Assembly (NCBI GenBank): GCA_048394785.1
Contig: DBFJGL010000011.1
Coordinates: 1-33,322 of the forward strand
Reading direction: 5' to 3'
Source of the DNA: DBFJGL01 sp048394785
GTDB taxonomy: Bacteria; Bacillota; Clostridia; Christensenellales; CAG-917
Length of the DNA: 33,322 bases
The notes beneath the pieces are model-generated. The model made no database searches. It worked only from the letters and a program-made list of their open reading frames with translations, and was not told the origin of the DNA. The position numbers and the translations under genes were made by a program. Position 1 is the stretch's first letter, and each line of letters opens with the position of its first letter. Of this stretch, positions 23,437 through 33,209 are shown one piece after another.

Positions 23437-25071
23437 TTACTGAATTTCCGCTTGTTCGCAGCTTAGGTCGACCTGTTGCTCGCACTGCGTTTCCTGCGCT
23501 TTTCTGTCCTCGACTTCCTTCATCATCTTGGACAGAGTTTCTTCGGTGAGGAAGCATTTTTTCTTATATATGAGCATACAAACGGCGAGTGCCGCGGCAG
23601 GTATGATGCACATACACGCAAGCAGAGCCATTTTCTTTTCGTCGGGCACTCCGGATATGATGGCTTTTATGCTTTCGAGTTTTTCCGCGTCGGTAATGCC
23701 GCCCGAAGCCGCAAGATTTTCGAGGTCGGATATTTTATTTGTAAACGCAAGCACGCCCACTCCGATATATACAAGCATTACGATGCCCTGCATAAGCGCG
23801 CTTCCCATCTTGGCGGTGAAAGGACGCAGAGAGAATATAAGTCCTTCGTCGCGCTTGCCCGTTTTCCACTCGTTGTATTCCACGGTGTTTGCAATGGAAA
23901 TTATCATTATCATATAGAAACCGTAACCCCATCCGGCGATGCCGTTGGCAAGCATCATAGGCACGAATTTCACCCACATTGCGGCAGAACCGGGCTCAGC
24001 CGAGGGGATTGCAAGCCCGAATACCATCATAAGAGCATATCCGATAATAAGGCACGCGCCGCAAGAGTAGAGCAGTTTGTTTCTTCCGAACTTCTTGGAA
24101 AGCAGCGGATAGAAGATGGTGAACGCGGTGGACGTAACCGCATATGCAACCGAGAACACTGTTGTCAGACCGCCTTCGTAGCCGAATTCGAAGTATATGT
24201 AGGACATACTCAGTCCGCCGCCGACTACGCCGGTGCACGCACAGAATATGAGCAAAACGACTGCGGTCCACAGCAGTTGGTCGTTTTTGCCTATGACCTT
24301 GAACATATCCTTTATGCTCATTCTCTTTTGCTTGATAAAGTTTTCGGGCAGAGGTTCTTCCTTGACGCCGAATATCGTGAACATCTGGAATGCGACCATA
24401 AGCACCGCGGACAAAATCGCTATGACCATATAACCGACTTTCGCGCTGCCGCCGATTGTGAACTGACCGTTGGTGAGCATAGGTATGAGCAGACCTGCAA
24501 GTCCGCCGCCCGCGCTTGCAACCAACTGAGCAAGCGACGTAAGCTTGTTGCGGTCGTGTCCCGATTTGGTGAGAGAGGGCAGCATTCCCCAATAGGAGAT
24601 GTCGTTCATCGTGAAGGTTATGCTGAACAGGAAGTACATCGCGGCAAAGAAACCGATAAACGACCAACCGTCCAGACCTGTTGAAAACGTCGCTATTATC
24701 ACTCCGCTCGACGTAATCGCGCCTATCAGCTGCCAGGGTTTGAATTTACCCCATTTGGTGCGCGTGTTTTCGACTATTCCTCCCATAATCGGGTCATTGA
24801 ACGCGTCGAATATTCTTGCAACTATAATGATTATGCTCACCGCCGCAAACTGCGCGTCGGTAAGGTGCTTTGTAAACAGTATGTAGGATACAATATAGTT
24901 GGCAAAGAAATTATATAAAAAATCCCGTCCGAAAGTGCCTAGCGAAAACATAAAAAGATTTCGCACGGACAGCTTTTTTTCGGGTGCGCCGTTGCCGTCG
25001 GGCGTCGGATTGCACGTTTCGACAGGGGCGGCTTCCATCGCCTCCGCGTTTGTTTCGATAAAATCGCTCAT
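23437..25071 (-). CDS. GPH-family glycoside/cation symporter (MFS)
   Basis: This 544-residue membrane transporter belongs to the glycoside-pentoside-hexuronide:cation symporter family (MelB/LacS/XynB type). Signs are SLGTFGRDFLYNF at the first helix, the GPH signature ARIFDAFNDPIMGGIVENTRTKWGKFKPW, about twelve hydrophobic segments, and WKTGKRDEGLIFSLRPF, which corresponds to the YxTGxRxEGxxYS motif. A 35-residue charged N-terminal extension and a polar acidic C-terminal tail (EVEDRKAQETQCEQ) flank the core. GAGGAAG precedes the ATG. No glycosidase or regulator is adjacent, so the substrate is unknown; it differs clearly from the second GPH gene at 31535. Confidence 0.9.
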   Translation of the reverse strand: MSDFIETNAEAMEAAPVETCNPTPDGNGAPEKKLSVRNLFMFSLGTFGRDFLYNFFANYIVSYILFTKHLTDAQFAAVSIIIIVARIFDAFNDPIMGGIVENTRTKWGKFKPWQLIGAITSSGVIIATFSTGLDGWSFIGFFAAMYFLFSITFTMNDISYWGMLPSLTKSGHDRNKLTSLAQLVASAGGGLAGLLIPMLTNGQFTIGGSAKVGYMVIAILSAVLMVAFQMFTIFGVKEEPLPENFIKQKRMSIKDMFKVIGKNDQLLWTAVVLLIFCACTGVVGGGLSMSYIYFEFGYEGGLTTVFSVAYAVTSTAFTIFYPLLSKKFGRNKLLYSCGACLIIGYALMMVFGLAIPSAEPGSAAMWVKFVPMMLANGIAGWGYGFYMIMIISIANTVEYNEWKTGKRDEGLIFSLRPFTAKMGSALMQGIVMLVYIGVGVLAFTNKISDLENLAASGGITDAEKLESIKAIISGVPDEKKMALLACMCIIPAAALAVCMLIYKKKCFLTEETLSKMMKEVEDRKAQETQCEQQVDLSCEQAEIQ

Positions 25072-25092
25072 AATCTTCCTCTCTCAATATAT

Positions 25093-25121
25093 AAAGTTTA
25101 TCATATAGCGCCGACGCATTC
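25093..25121 (-). promoter_or_regulatory. Tentative promoter of the GPH symporter
   Basis: On the minus strand TTGAAT is followed after 17 bases by TAAACT, about 22 bases before the symporter start. Both boxes match the consensus at only four of six positions, so this is a weak call. Confidence 0.3.
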
Positions 25122-25163
25122 AACCCCAAAACGGAAAAAGTTTCGGTTATTGCGGGTTTTGAC

Positions 25164-25199
25164 AAAAAAATATCTGCCGACGAAATTCGGCAGATATTT
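25164..25199 (-). terminator. Rho-independent terminator of the zinc-ribbon gene
   Basis: A perfect 13-bp stem, AAATATCTGCCGA (25168-25180) with TCGGCAGATATTT (25187-25199), closes a six-base loop. Read on the minus strand it is followed by a run of T (complement of 25164-25170). It lies about 50 bases after the stop codon of the small gene at 25247 and separates it from the symporter promoter. Confidence 0.9.
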
Positions 25200-25246
25200 C
25201 AGGATTGTTCCGATAATGCGAACATAGTCTTATGCAACCCGGGGAG

Positions 25247-25384
25247 TCATTGCCTTATAAATTCTTCCGCGTGACAATGCGGGCAGTAGGGCAGTTCTTG
25301 TTCGTCGTTGACGATAACGTCTGCGTTGCAGTTTATACATGTGTATTCGCCCTTGCCGTGATTTTCTCCGCGTCGTAAAAGCAT
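25247..25384 (-). CDS. Small zinc-ribbon protein, 45 residues
   Basis: A short open frame starts MLLRRGENHGKGEYTC and ends EEFIRQ. It has two CxxC-type knuckles, CINC (residues 16-19) and CPHC (34-37), 14 residues apart, the spacing of a zinc ribbon or rubredoxin-like fold. AAGGAG lies seven bases before the ATG and a strong terminator follows, so the gene is a self-contained transcription unit. Similar small zinc-ribbon proteins of unknown function occur in Clostridia, to my recollection. The GKGxYxCxNC start resembles the C-terminal zinc ribbons of larger proteins, but here it stands alone. Possible roles are nucleic acid or protein binding; the sequence does not decide. Confidence 0.85.
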   Translation of the reverse strand: MLLRRGENHGKGEYTCINCNADVIVNDEQELPYCPHCHAEEFIRQ

Positions 25385-25498
25385 ATTCACTCCTTGATTA
25401 TAGTGTGGTTAAATTTTTCGATATTATTCGTCAAAATCCGCAAAATTAAAATTATCCGAAATAAGTTAAACGGCTTTTTCTCACAAAGCGCTATAAAG

Positions 25499-25527
25499 TT
25501 GCCAAACGCGCGGCGGAGTGCTATTAT
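25499..25527 (+). promoter_or_regulatory. Sigma-A type promoter of yhbY
   Basis: TTGCCA (25499-25504) and TATTAT (25522-25527) each match five of six consensus positions and are 17 bases apart. The yhbY start codon is 43 bases downstream. Confidence 0.75.
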
Positions 25528-25569
25528 AACTGATAAATAAGATTATAAACGGATATAAGAGGTATATAT

Positions 25570-25863
25570 ATGCTTAACAGCACCGAAAGAGCGGCTTTGC
25601 GCTCTCTGGCTACGGAGTTAAAACCCGTACTTCAAGTGGGTAAGGGCGGGATAACGGACAATTTTTTAAGCGACTTGAACGCCGCGCTCGACGCACACGA
25701 ACTCGTCAAGATTTCCGTGCTCAGGACGTCGGAGGAGGACGCGAAAACTCTGCTTGCAAGGCTTTCCGACGCAACTGACGCCGAGCAGATTACCGCGATA
25801 GGCAGTAAAGTCGTGCTGTATCGCAGAAGCGAAAAGAAAGGAGTCAAACACATCGAGTTTTAA
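25570..25863 (+). CDS. yhbY: CRM-domain RNA-binding protein YhbY
   Basis: The 97-residue protein is a single CRM domain: LNSTERAALRSLATELKPVLQVGKGGITDNFL carries the conserved GKGG loop, followed by ALDAHELVKISVL and a final IGSKVVLYRRSEKKG strand. YhbY binds pre-50S particles and is linked to ribosome assembly. Length and motifs are typical. AGAGGT lies before the ATG and a good promoter is close. The next genes follow after 97 bases with no terminator visible, so the 59-aa gene and the CDF transporter may share its transcript. Confidence 0.94.
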   Translation: MLNSTERAALRSLATELKPVLQVGKGGITDNFLSDLNAALDAHELVKISVLRTSEEDAKTLLARLSDATDAEQITAIGSKVVLYRRSEKKGVKHIEF

Positions 25864-25960
25864 TGACGGCGGAATTGCGCTCGGATACCGTTTAAGCGGC
25901 AGCCGCCGCGCGTTGGCTGCAAACGCGGTTGCAGGCATAAAATAAATTTATCGGACTGAT

Positions 25961-26140
25961 ATGAGAGAAGATAAAACCAAGCTGACTCCTCAGAACGAGG
26001 TTAAACCGAAACCCGAAAACGCGGCGGAAAATTACGCGCGCGAGGAGTTGCTGCGCCATCGCAGAGAAACCGAGCGTTATAAGAAAAATTATTTCGATTA
26101 TTACGACGACGTCAAAATCAGCCACAGGGAGGATTGGTAA
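25961..26140 (+). CDS. Small charged protein of unknown function, 59 residues
   Basis: The frame starts MREDKTKLTPQNEVKP and ends VKISHREDW. It is highly charged, with a proline/lysine-rich first third and a helical-looking, tyrosine-rich second part (ELLRHRRETERYKKNY, FDYYDD). No membrane segment, signal peptide or cysteine is present. Its TAA overlaps the ATG of the CDF transporter (TAATG), and the transporter's AGGGAGGA ribosome site lies inside its last codons, so the two are translationally coupled. Its own ribosome site is weak. I do not recognise the family. The coupling and the reading frame running exactly up to the transporter make it a credible gene. Confidence 0.65.
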   Translation: MREDKTKLTPQNEVKPKPENAAENYAREELLRHRRETERYKKNYFDYYDDVKISHREDW

Positions 26141-27294
26141 TGAAACTGCTCAAAAAGCTGTTTATAAAGGATTATAAAAACACCTCCGACAAAGCCGTCC
26201 GTTTCCGATACGGGTTGGTTGCGGGCATTTTGGGCATAATATCCAACGTCATTCTTTTCGCGCTTAAAATTACGGTCGGTATAATAGGCGCGAGCATAAC
26301 GGTGGTCGCGGACGCCGTCAACAATCTGTCGGACGCAGGCAGCAGCGTGGTTACTCTTGTGGGGTTCAAATTGTCGTCGCGCCCTGCGGACAAAGAACAC
26401 CCGTTCGGGCACGCTCGTTACGAATATCTCACCGCGCTCATAGTGTCGCTTATAACGCTTGCGATAGGCGTACTGCTTATGAAGTCGTCGGTGGAAAAGA
26501 TAATAGAGCCGGTAGCGGTCACGGTCACCGCTTTTACGTACGCGGTGCTGGGAACCGCGGTGGTGTTCAAGATTTTACAGATGCTGATGTACCGCGATTT
26601 TGCAAAATCCATCGACAGCGGAGCGTTGCGCGCGTCCGCTGCGGACAGCCGAAACGACGTAATAACCACAATCGCGGTGCTTATTGCAACTGTCGTTATA
26701 GACGTCGCGGGTGTAAACATCGACGGTTATATGGGCGCGGTGGTGTCGGCTTTTATCATAATAAGCAGTATAAAGCTCATTATCGATACGATAAATCCCA
26801 TAATAGGCACAAAACCCGACGAAGAGCTTGTAAAACGGCTTAAAGACAAAGTGATGTCTTACGACGGCGTTATAGGCATACACGACTTGATGGTGCACTC
26901 CTACGGCACGGGCGTTAATTTCGCCATTGCGCACGTCGAAGTGCCTGCAAACGTAGACGCGCTCAAAAGTCACGATTTGATCGATAACATAGAGCACGAC
27001 GTTTTAAGAGAGCTCGGCATTCACTTCAACATTCATATGGACCCCGTCGACACCGAGGACGAGGAACGCGGTGAGATAGAGGAGCGGTGCAAAAGGATTA
27101 TCGGCGAGTTGGACGACACGCTGTCTTTGCACGATTTGCGCATAGTGAGAGGCGAAACGCACAATAACGTCGTTATGGACGTGGTCATTCCGTTTGACAG
27201 CAAGACGGACATAAAACAGGTAAAAGACAAGCTTGACGAGGAGTTTTCAAGCAGCGATAAAAAATATTATTTTGTCGTGAATATGGACAGATAA
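26140..27294 (+). CDS. Cation diffusion facilitator (CDF) metal transporter
   Basis: The 384-residue protein exports divalent metal ions by cation/proton antiport. CDF marks are the first metal motif in VVADAVNNLSDAGSSVVTL (membrane helix 2), the HPFGHARYEYLTALIV loop, and the second site in ASAADSRNDVITTIAVL (helix 5). Six membrane segments span about residues 25-215, and the cytosolic domain follows with HDLMVHSYG, FAIAHVEVP and a His-rich FNIHMDPVD. The C-terminal part is about 90 residues longer than in FieF, as in many clostridial members. The ATG at 26140 is favoured over a TTG at 26134 because AGGGAGGA (26126-26133) is correctly spaced only for the former. Metal specificity (zinc, iron or manganese) is not readable with certainty. 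Confidence 0.92.
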   Translation: MKLLKKLFIKDYKNTSDKAVRFRYGLVAGILGIISNVILFALKITVGIIGASITVVADAVNNLSDAGSSVVTLVGFKLSSRPADKEHPFGHARYEYLTALIVSLITLAIGVLLMKSSVEKIIEPVAVTVTAFTYAVLGTAVVFKILQMLMYRDFAKSIDSGALRASAADSRNDVITTIAVLIATVVIDVAGVNIDGYMGAVVSAFIIISSIKLIIDTINPIIGTKPDEELVKRLKDKVMSYDGVIGIHDLMVHSYGTGVNFAIAHVEVPANVDALKSHDLIDNIEHDVLRELGIHFNIHMDPVDTEDEERGEIEERCKRIIGELDDTLSLHDLRIVRGETHNNVVMDVVIPFDSKTDIKQVKDKLDEEFSSSDKKYYFVVNMDR

Positions 27295-27314
27295 CTTCTT
27301 TACGGCAATATAAT
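27284..27314 (+). promoter_or_regulatory. Tentative promoter of typA
   Basis: A perfect TATAAT (27309-27314) lies 33 bases before the typA start. The best -35, TGGACA (27284-27289), is 19 bases upstream, longer than optimal, and lies in the end of the CDF gene. Confidence 0.35.
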
Positions 27315-27346
27315 TCGGATAAAATTCAGGAACGGAATATACGAAA

Positions 27347-29188
<1,842 letters not shown>

Positions 29189-29243
29189 ATTTTTCATATC
29201 GCGCGACTTCCGCATAGAATTGTATAAAATATATCGATAAATC

Positions 29244-29271
29244 AAAAACCGCACGTTGAAGTGCGGTTTTT
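29244..29271. terminator. Bidirectional terminator between typA and the GH2 gene
   Basis: ACCGCAC (29248-29254) pairs with GTGCGGT (29261-29267) around GTTGAA. Flanking A and T runs extend the stem and supply a T-tract on both strands, so the hairpin can end typA from the left and the GH2 operon from the right. Confidence 0.88.
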
Positions 29272-29321
29272 GTCAACATAAAGCGATGTTTGGTGCTTTT
29301 GCGAGCAAAAGCAATGATTGT

Positions 29322-31487
29322 TTATTTCTTTATTGTTTGCAGATATTGGTTGGCTATCGAAACCATACCGCTGTCCATTCTCGCAAGTTTTACGAGGGAG
29401 GACACCTTGAACGGCTTCAAAATCGTAAATAAGAATTTAGGTATTTTGTTGCCGGCATAGTGTTCGATCAACTCTTTGACTTCGGCGTTTTTCAGCAGTT
29501 CGCCCACCTTGTCGTTGACGGAGAAGTATGCGGGGTTTATACCGTCGGTAGCGTCGTTCGTAAACCAGTTGCGCACCATCGAGTGACTGTCGCAGGGGAG
29601 AACGTAATCGGGGTTGGGTTCGTTGACGCCGTTGAATTTAATGGAATGCTCCGAATGCTCGGTTACGGCGTGCGCGACGTTTTCGCCCGCGATGACGGGC
29701 ACGTCTTTGAAGACGGCGACTCTCTCTCCTTCGGAGGTATACTCCGTGCCGTTAACGGTGAGTTTGACGGACGGTTCGTTGGTGTAGACTTTTATCGTCG
29801 TGGTGCCGACGGGACGGTCGATATATCTTTCTCCTCCGATGTGTACGAAAGGCTCCTCGCACCAATAAGACTTATACGCGTAGAAAGAATCCTTCTTGAT
29901 TTTGCGGTCCATAGTGATAAGTCCCTTGTTGTTGCGTCCTTTCACTCCGCCTTCGTCGCGGTTTGCCGCGCCGAAATCGAACATATTCCACACATAGCTT
30001 CCCCACAGCCATTCGCGCTCGGTAATCGCCTTTACGTAATGCTCGTGCAATTCCGCCTGATACGCTTCGCTGTAATCGCCTTGCTGAGGCTTGTCGTTCT
30101 GATACTTTACGATGCCCTCCGCGCCGTATTCGGAAAGGCAGAGCTTGATTTCGGGGTTCTGTTTGTGGAACTCGTCAAGCCATCTGTCAAGCGCGTGATA
30201 GGTCTGCGCGTACCAGCCGAAATAGTGGTTGTATCCGAGAATGTCGGTTATGGTATTCATTTTGCTGTCCATACCGCACATCATAACCTGCGCCGCCGTA
30301 GTGGGACGGGTGGGGTCGAGGTCCTTTGCGAGCATATTGAGCTCACGCACGCCGCTTTCGACTCCCTTTGCTTTTCCGCCTATGGTTATTTCGTTTTCGA
30401 CGCCCCAGCAGAAAATGCTCGCGTGATTGAAGTTTTGAGTTATGAGTTCGGTAAGCTGTTGTTTTGCGTTTTTCTGTTTTTTTGCGGAGAAACGGGATAT
30501 TACGGGAACTTCAGCCCATACGAGGAAGCCCATTTCGTCGCAGATGTTATAGAATTTTCTGTCGTGCTGATAGTGCGCGAGGCGTATGGAGTTTGCGCCT
30601 ACTTCCTTTATCAACTCCAAATCTTCGCGATGTTCTTTTTCGGTTAGAGCGTTGCCCATCCATTCTCTGTCCTGATGACGGGATACGCCTTGAAGCTTGA
30701 TGTGTTCGCCGTTTAAGAAGCAGCCTTTGTCGGCCGTAAACGCAACGGTTCTGAAACCTATTCTGAAAGATACTTCATCCGTAACTTTTCCTTCTCTTTG
30801 AAGGGTGCACTCCAACGTGTAAAGATACGGGTCTTTCATACCGTTCCACAAATGCGCGTTTTCAACAGTGACGCTTGCGTGTTTTTGGGTGGCAGGCACG
30901 GTATACTGTTTTACATCGTTTCCTTCCGCATCTTTTACGGTATATGTGAGAGTATCTCCGTCCGTCGCGCCTTTTACGAAAGCGCGGAGCGCGATGACGC
31001 CTGCGCCATCACCGTTGACGGAGGGCGCGGCAAGCACGCCGCATTCGCCCGTGTCAAGGGAGAAGTGCAGTTCGTCTATGTCCGTGATGACGTTGACGTC
31101 GCGGTACAGTCCGCCGTAGAACGTGAAATCCGCCATAGTAGGGTAGACGTCCTCGAAATCGCTGTTATCCACAAATACTTTGACGATATTCGTTGATTGT
31201 GAGAGATAGGGGGTGACGTCAAATCTGAACACGGAATATCCGCCGCGGTGCGAGCCAGCTTCGTTGCCGTTTACAAGCACTCTGCACACGGAGTTTGCTC
31301 CGTTAAACTCCAAATAAGTAGTGCCGTTCGTGCCTGTGAGTTCGCGTTCGTACACGCACTCGCCTCTGAAATAATCGGCTTGTTTCTGACCGTCGATGCT
31401 GTTCCAGCTGTGGGGGAGGTTCACCGTTTGAGTTTCGCCCTGTTTGGTGAACTTCCAATTATCGTTTATGTTTATAATTTTTCTCAT
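29322..31487 (-). CDS. Glycoside hydrolase family 2 protein (probable beta-galactosidase)
   Basis: The 721-residue protein lacks a signal peptide, so it is cytosolic and would split a glycoside brought in by the adjacent symporter. Domains in order: N-terminal sugar-binding jelly roll (LPHSWNSIDG, YLEFNGANSVCRVLVNG, to about 135), immunoglobulin-like domain (to about 250), then the TIM barrel with LNGEHIKLQGVSRHQD, acid/base E366 in CWGVENEI, and nucleophile E453 in LSEYGAEG, followed by WGSYVWNMFDFGA. After a second Ig-like domain (about 550-630) comes a 70-residue helical tail. Beta-galactosidase is the likeliest activity; beta-glucuronidase or another GH2 specificity is possible. AGAGG precedes the ATG, 47 bases after the symporter gene. 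Confidence 0.92.
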   Translation of the reverse strand: MRKIININDNWKFTKQGETQTVNLPHSWNSIDGQKQADYFRGECVYERELTGTNGTTYLEFNGANSVCRVLVNGNEAGSHRGGYSVFRFDVTPYLSQSTNIVKVFVDNSDFEDVYPTMADFTFYGGLYRDVNVITDIDELHFSLDTGECGVLAAPSVNGDGAGVIALRAFVKGATDGDTLTYTVKDAEGNDVKQYTVPATQKHASVTVENAHLWNGMKDPYLYTLECTLQREGKVTDEVSFRIGFRTVAFTADKGCFLNGEHIKLQGVSRHQDREWMGNALTEKEHREDLELIKEVGANSIRLAHYQHDRKFYNICDEMGFLVWAEVPVISRFSAKKQKNAKQQLTELITQNFNHASIFCWGVENEITIGGKAKGVESGVRELNMLAKDLDPTRPTTAAQVMMCGMDSKMNTITDILGYNHYFGWYAQTYHALDRWLDEFHKQNPEIKLCLSEYGAEGIVKYQNDKPQQGDYSEAYQAELHEHYVKAITEREWLWGSYVWNMFDFGAANRDEGGVKGRNNKGLITMDRKIKKDSFYAYKSYWCEEPFVHIGGERYIDRPVGTTTIKVYTNEPSVKLTVNGTEYTSEGERVAVFKDVPVIAGENVAHAVTEHSEHSIKFNGVNEPNPDYVLPCDSHSMVRNWFTNDATDGINPAYFSVNDKVGELLKNAEVKELIEHYAGNKIPKFLFTILKPFKVSSLVKLARMDSGMVSIANQYLQTIKK

Positions 31488-31534
31488 ATAGACCTCTTTT
31501 TGCTTATATTAGCATAGTTTCGCGATTTTTGGAA

Positions 31535-33058
31535 TTATGCGGCAGCGGTTTGTTTTTTCTCGCGCTTGTCCGACTTTGCGCGCGCTACCTTGTCGATATC
31601 CGCGTATGCGAGGAATATGACTTCGGGCGCGTCCTCCGAAAGACCGTTTTCGGCGGCGTAGTGTTTGCGTTTCAAAGCCTGCGAAATCTCAATGGTTTTT
31701 TGTTTGTCGAGATTGTAGATGAACAGCATCGCAAGGAACATAAGTATCGCGCCGATCAGGGGCAGAAGTATTGAAAGTTTCAAAATGCCGTTTGCCGTTG
31801 CGTCGGTTGTCGCGGCGACGTTGTTGGGGTCGAAGCCAACCGCGGCGATGAGCAGAGCCACCGCGCCCTGAGCGATTGCCTGACCTATCTTACGCATAAA
31901 TGAGTATATCGAGTAAACCGTGCCTTCCTCTCTGCGTCCCGTCTTGTATTCGTGATAATCGACTGCGTCCGCGACGATTGACCAGGTGGCGAGAGTGAAA
32001 ATTCCCGACGCGCCGAACCCGATTGCAACCAAAACTATGAAAAGCCATTCGCCGATTGCGTTTTTGGGGAAGGGGATAATCAACATAATCGCAAACGCGG
32101 CAATGGATATAAGAAGCGGCCAGGTGGACATTTCTTTTTTGCCGAAACGTCTTGTCAATTTGCCCATAAACGGAATGAAAACGACCATAGGAGCGGCAAT
32201 GGCAAGAGTGCCGATAATCATCATGTCTACGTTCTTGAAGTACACCTGGAAGACGTAGCTCATCGTTGTTTGCAACGTCATGAAGAATGCGAGCTGGAAC
32301 AGCGACGCCAGACACATACCGAGCGCGGGACGGTTTTTGACAAAGTCTTTCAACGCCTTTTTCAGCTCGTATTTTTCCGCTTTTTCAGGGGGAACGCTGC
32401 GTTCCTTGGTGAGGAAGTACGTCAGCATAAAGCCGACAAGTCCGACGGCTCCCATAACAATCGCAACCCAGATAAACACGTCGGGTTTTAACAAAACAGT
32501 GCCGTCCGCCGCCGTTTTCGAATCGTAAACGATTTTTGGCAGGATAATCATTACGGGCAGCATCGCGATGCCTGCGCCTATACTGCGCAGCGACGAAAGC
32601 GAAGCGCGCTGCGAAAGGTCGTCGGTGAGCACCGCGTTCAGCGAGCCGTAGGGGACGTTTGCGGCGGTGTACGCTATCGACCATACGCAGTACATTATCA
32701 GCGCGTATGCAAATTTGCCTGCATAACTGAACGAGCGTATGTCTATAAACATCAATATTGTCGTCAATGCAATTCCGAACGACGCCCAGAATATCCAAGG
32801 GCGGAATTTTCCGTTTTTGGACGGTTTGCGTTTGTCGACAAGCATTCCGATGACAGGGTCGTTTATGGCGTCGAATATCTTTGCAAGCACAACGATTATC
32901 GCCCATGACTCCAAAGATAAGCCCATACCCTGAGTGAAGAACAGCGAGGCGTATGTTCCAATCAGCTGAAAAGACATATTGCAGCCGAAGTCGCCCATCA
33001 TATAGCCGACCTTATCACGTGCGCCGAAAGGTCGGTTCAATGCAACGTTCTTTTTCAT
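31535..33058 (-). CDS. GPH-family glycoside/cation symporter (MFS), operon partner of GH2
   Basis: This 507-residue transporter starts MKKNVALNRPFGARDKVGYMMGDFGCN at 33058. GGAGG lies directly in front, whereas the longer frame from a TTG at 33070 would use the ribosome site itself as codons. GPH signatures are KIFDAINDPVIGMLVDKRK with NGKFRPWIFW, and DYHEYKTGRREEGTVYSIYSFMRKIGQAIAQG. About twelve membrane helices are seen, then a basic hydrophilic tail (from NLDKQKTIEISQALKRKH to KKQTAAA). With the GH2 gene 47 bases downstream on the same strand it forms a two-gene uptake and hydrolysis unit for a beta-galactoside-like sugar. The cation and exact sugar cannot be read. Confidence 0.92.
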   Translation of the reverse strand: MKKNVALNRPFGARDKVGYMMGDFGCNMSFQLIGTYASLFFTQGMGLSLESWAIIVVLAKIFDAINDPVIGMLVDKRKPSKNGKFRPWIFWASFGIALTTILMFIDIRSFSYAGKFAYALIMYCVWSIAYTAANVPYGSLNAVLTDDLSQRASLSSLRSIGAGIAMLPVMIILPKIVYDSKTAADGTVLLKPDVFIWVAIVMGAVGLVGFMLTYFLTKERSVPPEKAEKYELKKALKDFVKNRPALGMCLASLFQLAFFMTLQTTMSYVFQVYFKNVDMMIIGTLAIAAPMVVFIPFMGKLTRRFGKKEMSTWPLLISIAAFAIMLIIPFPKNAIGEWLFIVLVAIGFGASGIFTLATWSIVADAVDYHEYKTGRREEGTVYSIYSFMRKIGQAIAQGAVALLIAAVGFDPNNVAATTDATANGILKLSILLPLIGAILMFLAMLFIYNLDKQKTIEISQALKRKHYAAENGLSEDAPEVIFLAYADIDKVARAKSDKREKKQTAAA

Positions 33059-33080
33059 AATTTCCTCCAAAATTTATTTT

Positions 33081-33209
33081 CCGCATTTGCGGTACTTATC
33101 CTTATCTCAAAAAGATGATGCAGCCGTAAAACAGTAAAAACATTCAAGCGCCAAAGCTCATATCTTTGAAAAACCGACTTTGCTTATCATCTTTTTTATT
33201 TGCATTATA
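33081..33209 (-). promoter_or_regulatory. Structured leader and -10 region of the GPH-GH2 operon
   Basis: On the minus strand two directly adjacent TATAAT boxes occur near 33203-33214, without a good -35. Downstream, an 11-base perfect inverted repeat, AAAAAGATGAT (plus-strand 33109-33119) with ATCATCTTTTT (33186-33196), brackets a 66-base loop. A CCGCA/TGCGG hairpin (33081-33092) lies 13 bases before the ribosome site. Upstream of 33215 the sequence is AT-rich with GCAA/TTGC motifs but no recognisable operator or gene to the window end. Confidence 0.4.

Noticed and set aside
25397..25402. TATAAT box (minus strand) before the zinc-ribbon gene
   Set aside because: It is only 12 bases from the ATG, so transcription would start within the ribosome binding site; no matching -35 was found at 17 bases.
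33059..33070. TTG start for the second GPH symporter
   Set aside because: The four extra codons are the GGAGGA ribosome binding site of the ATG at 33058.
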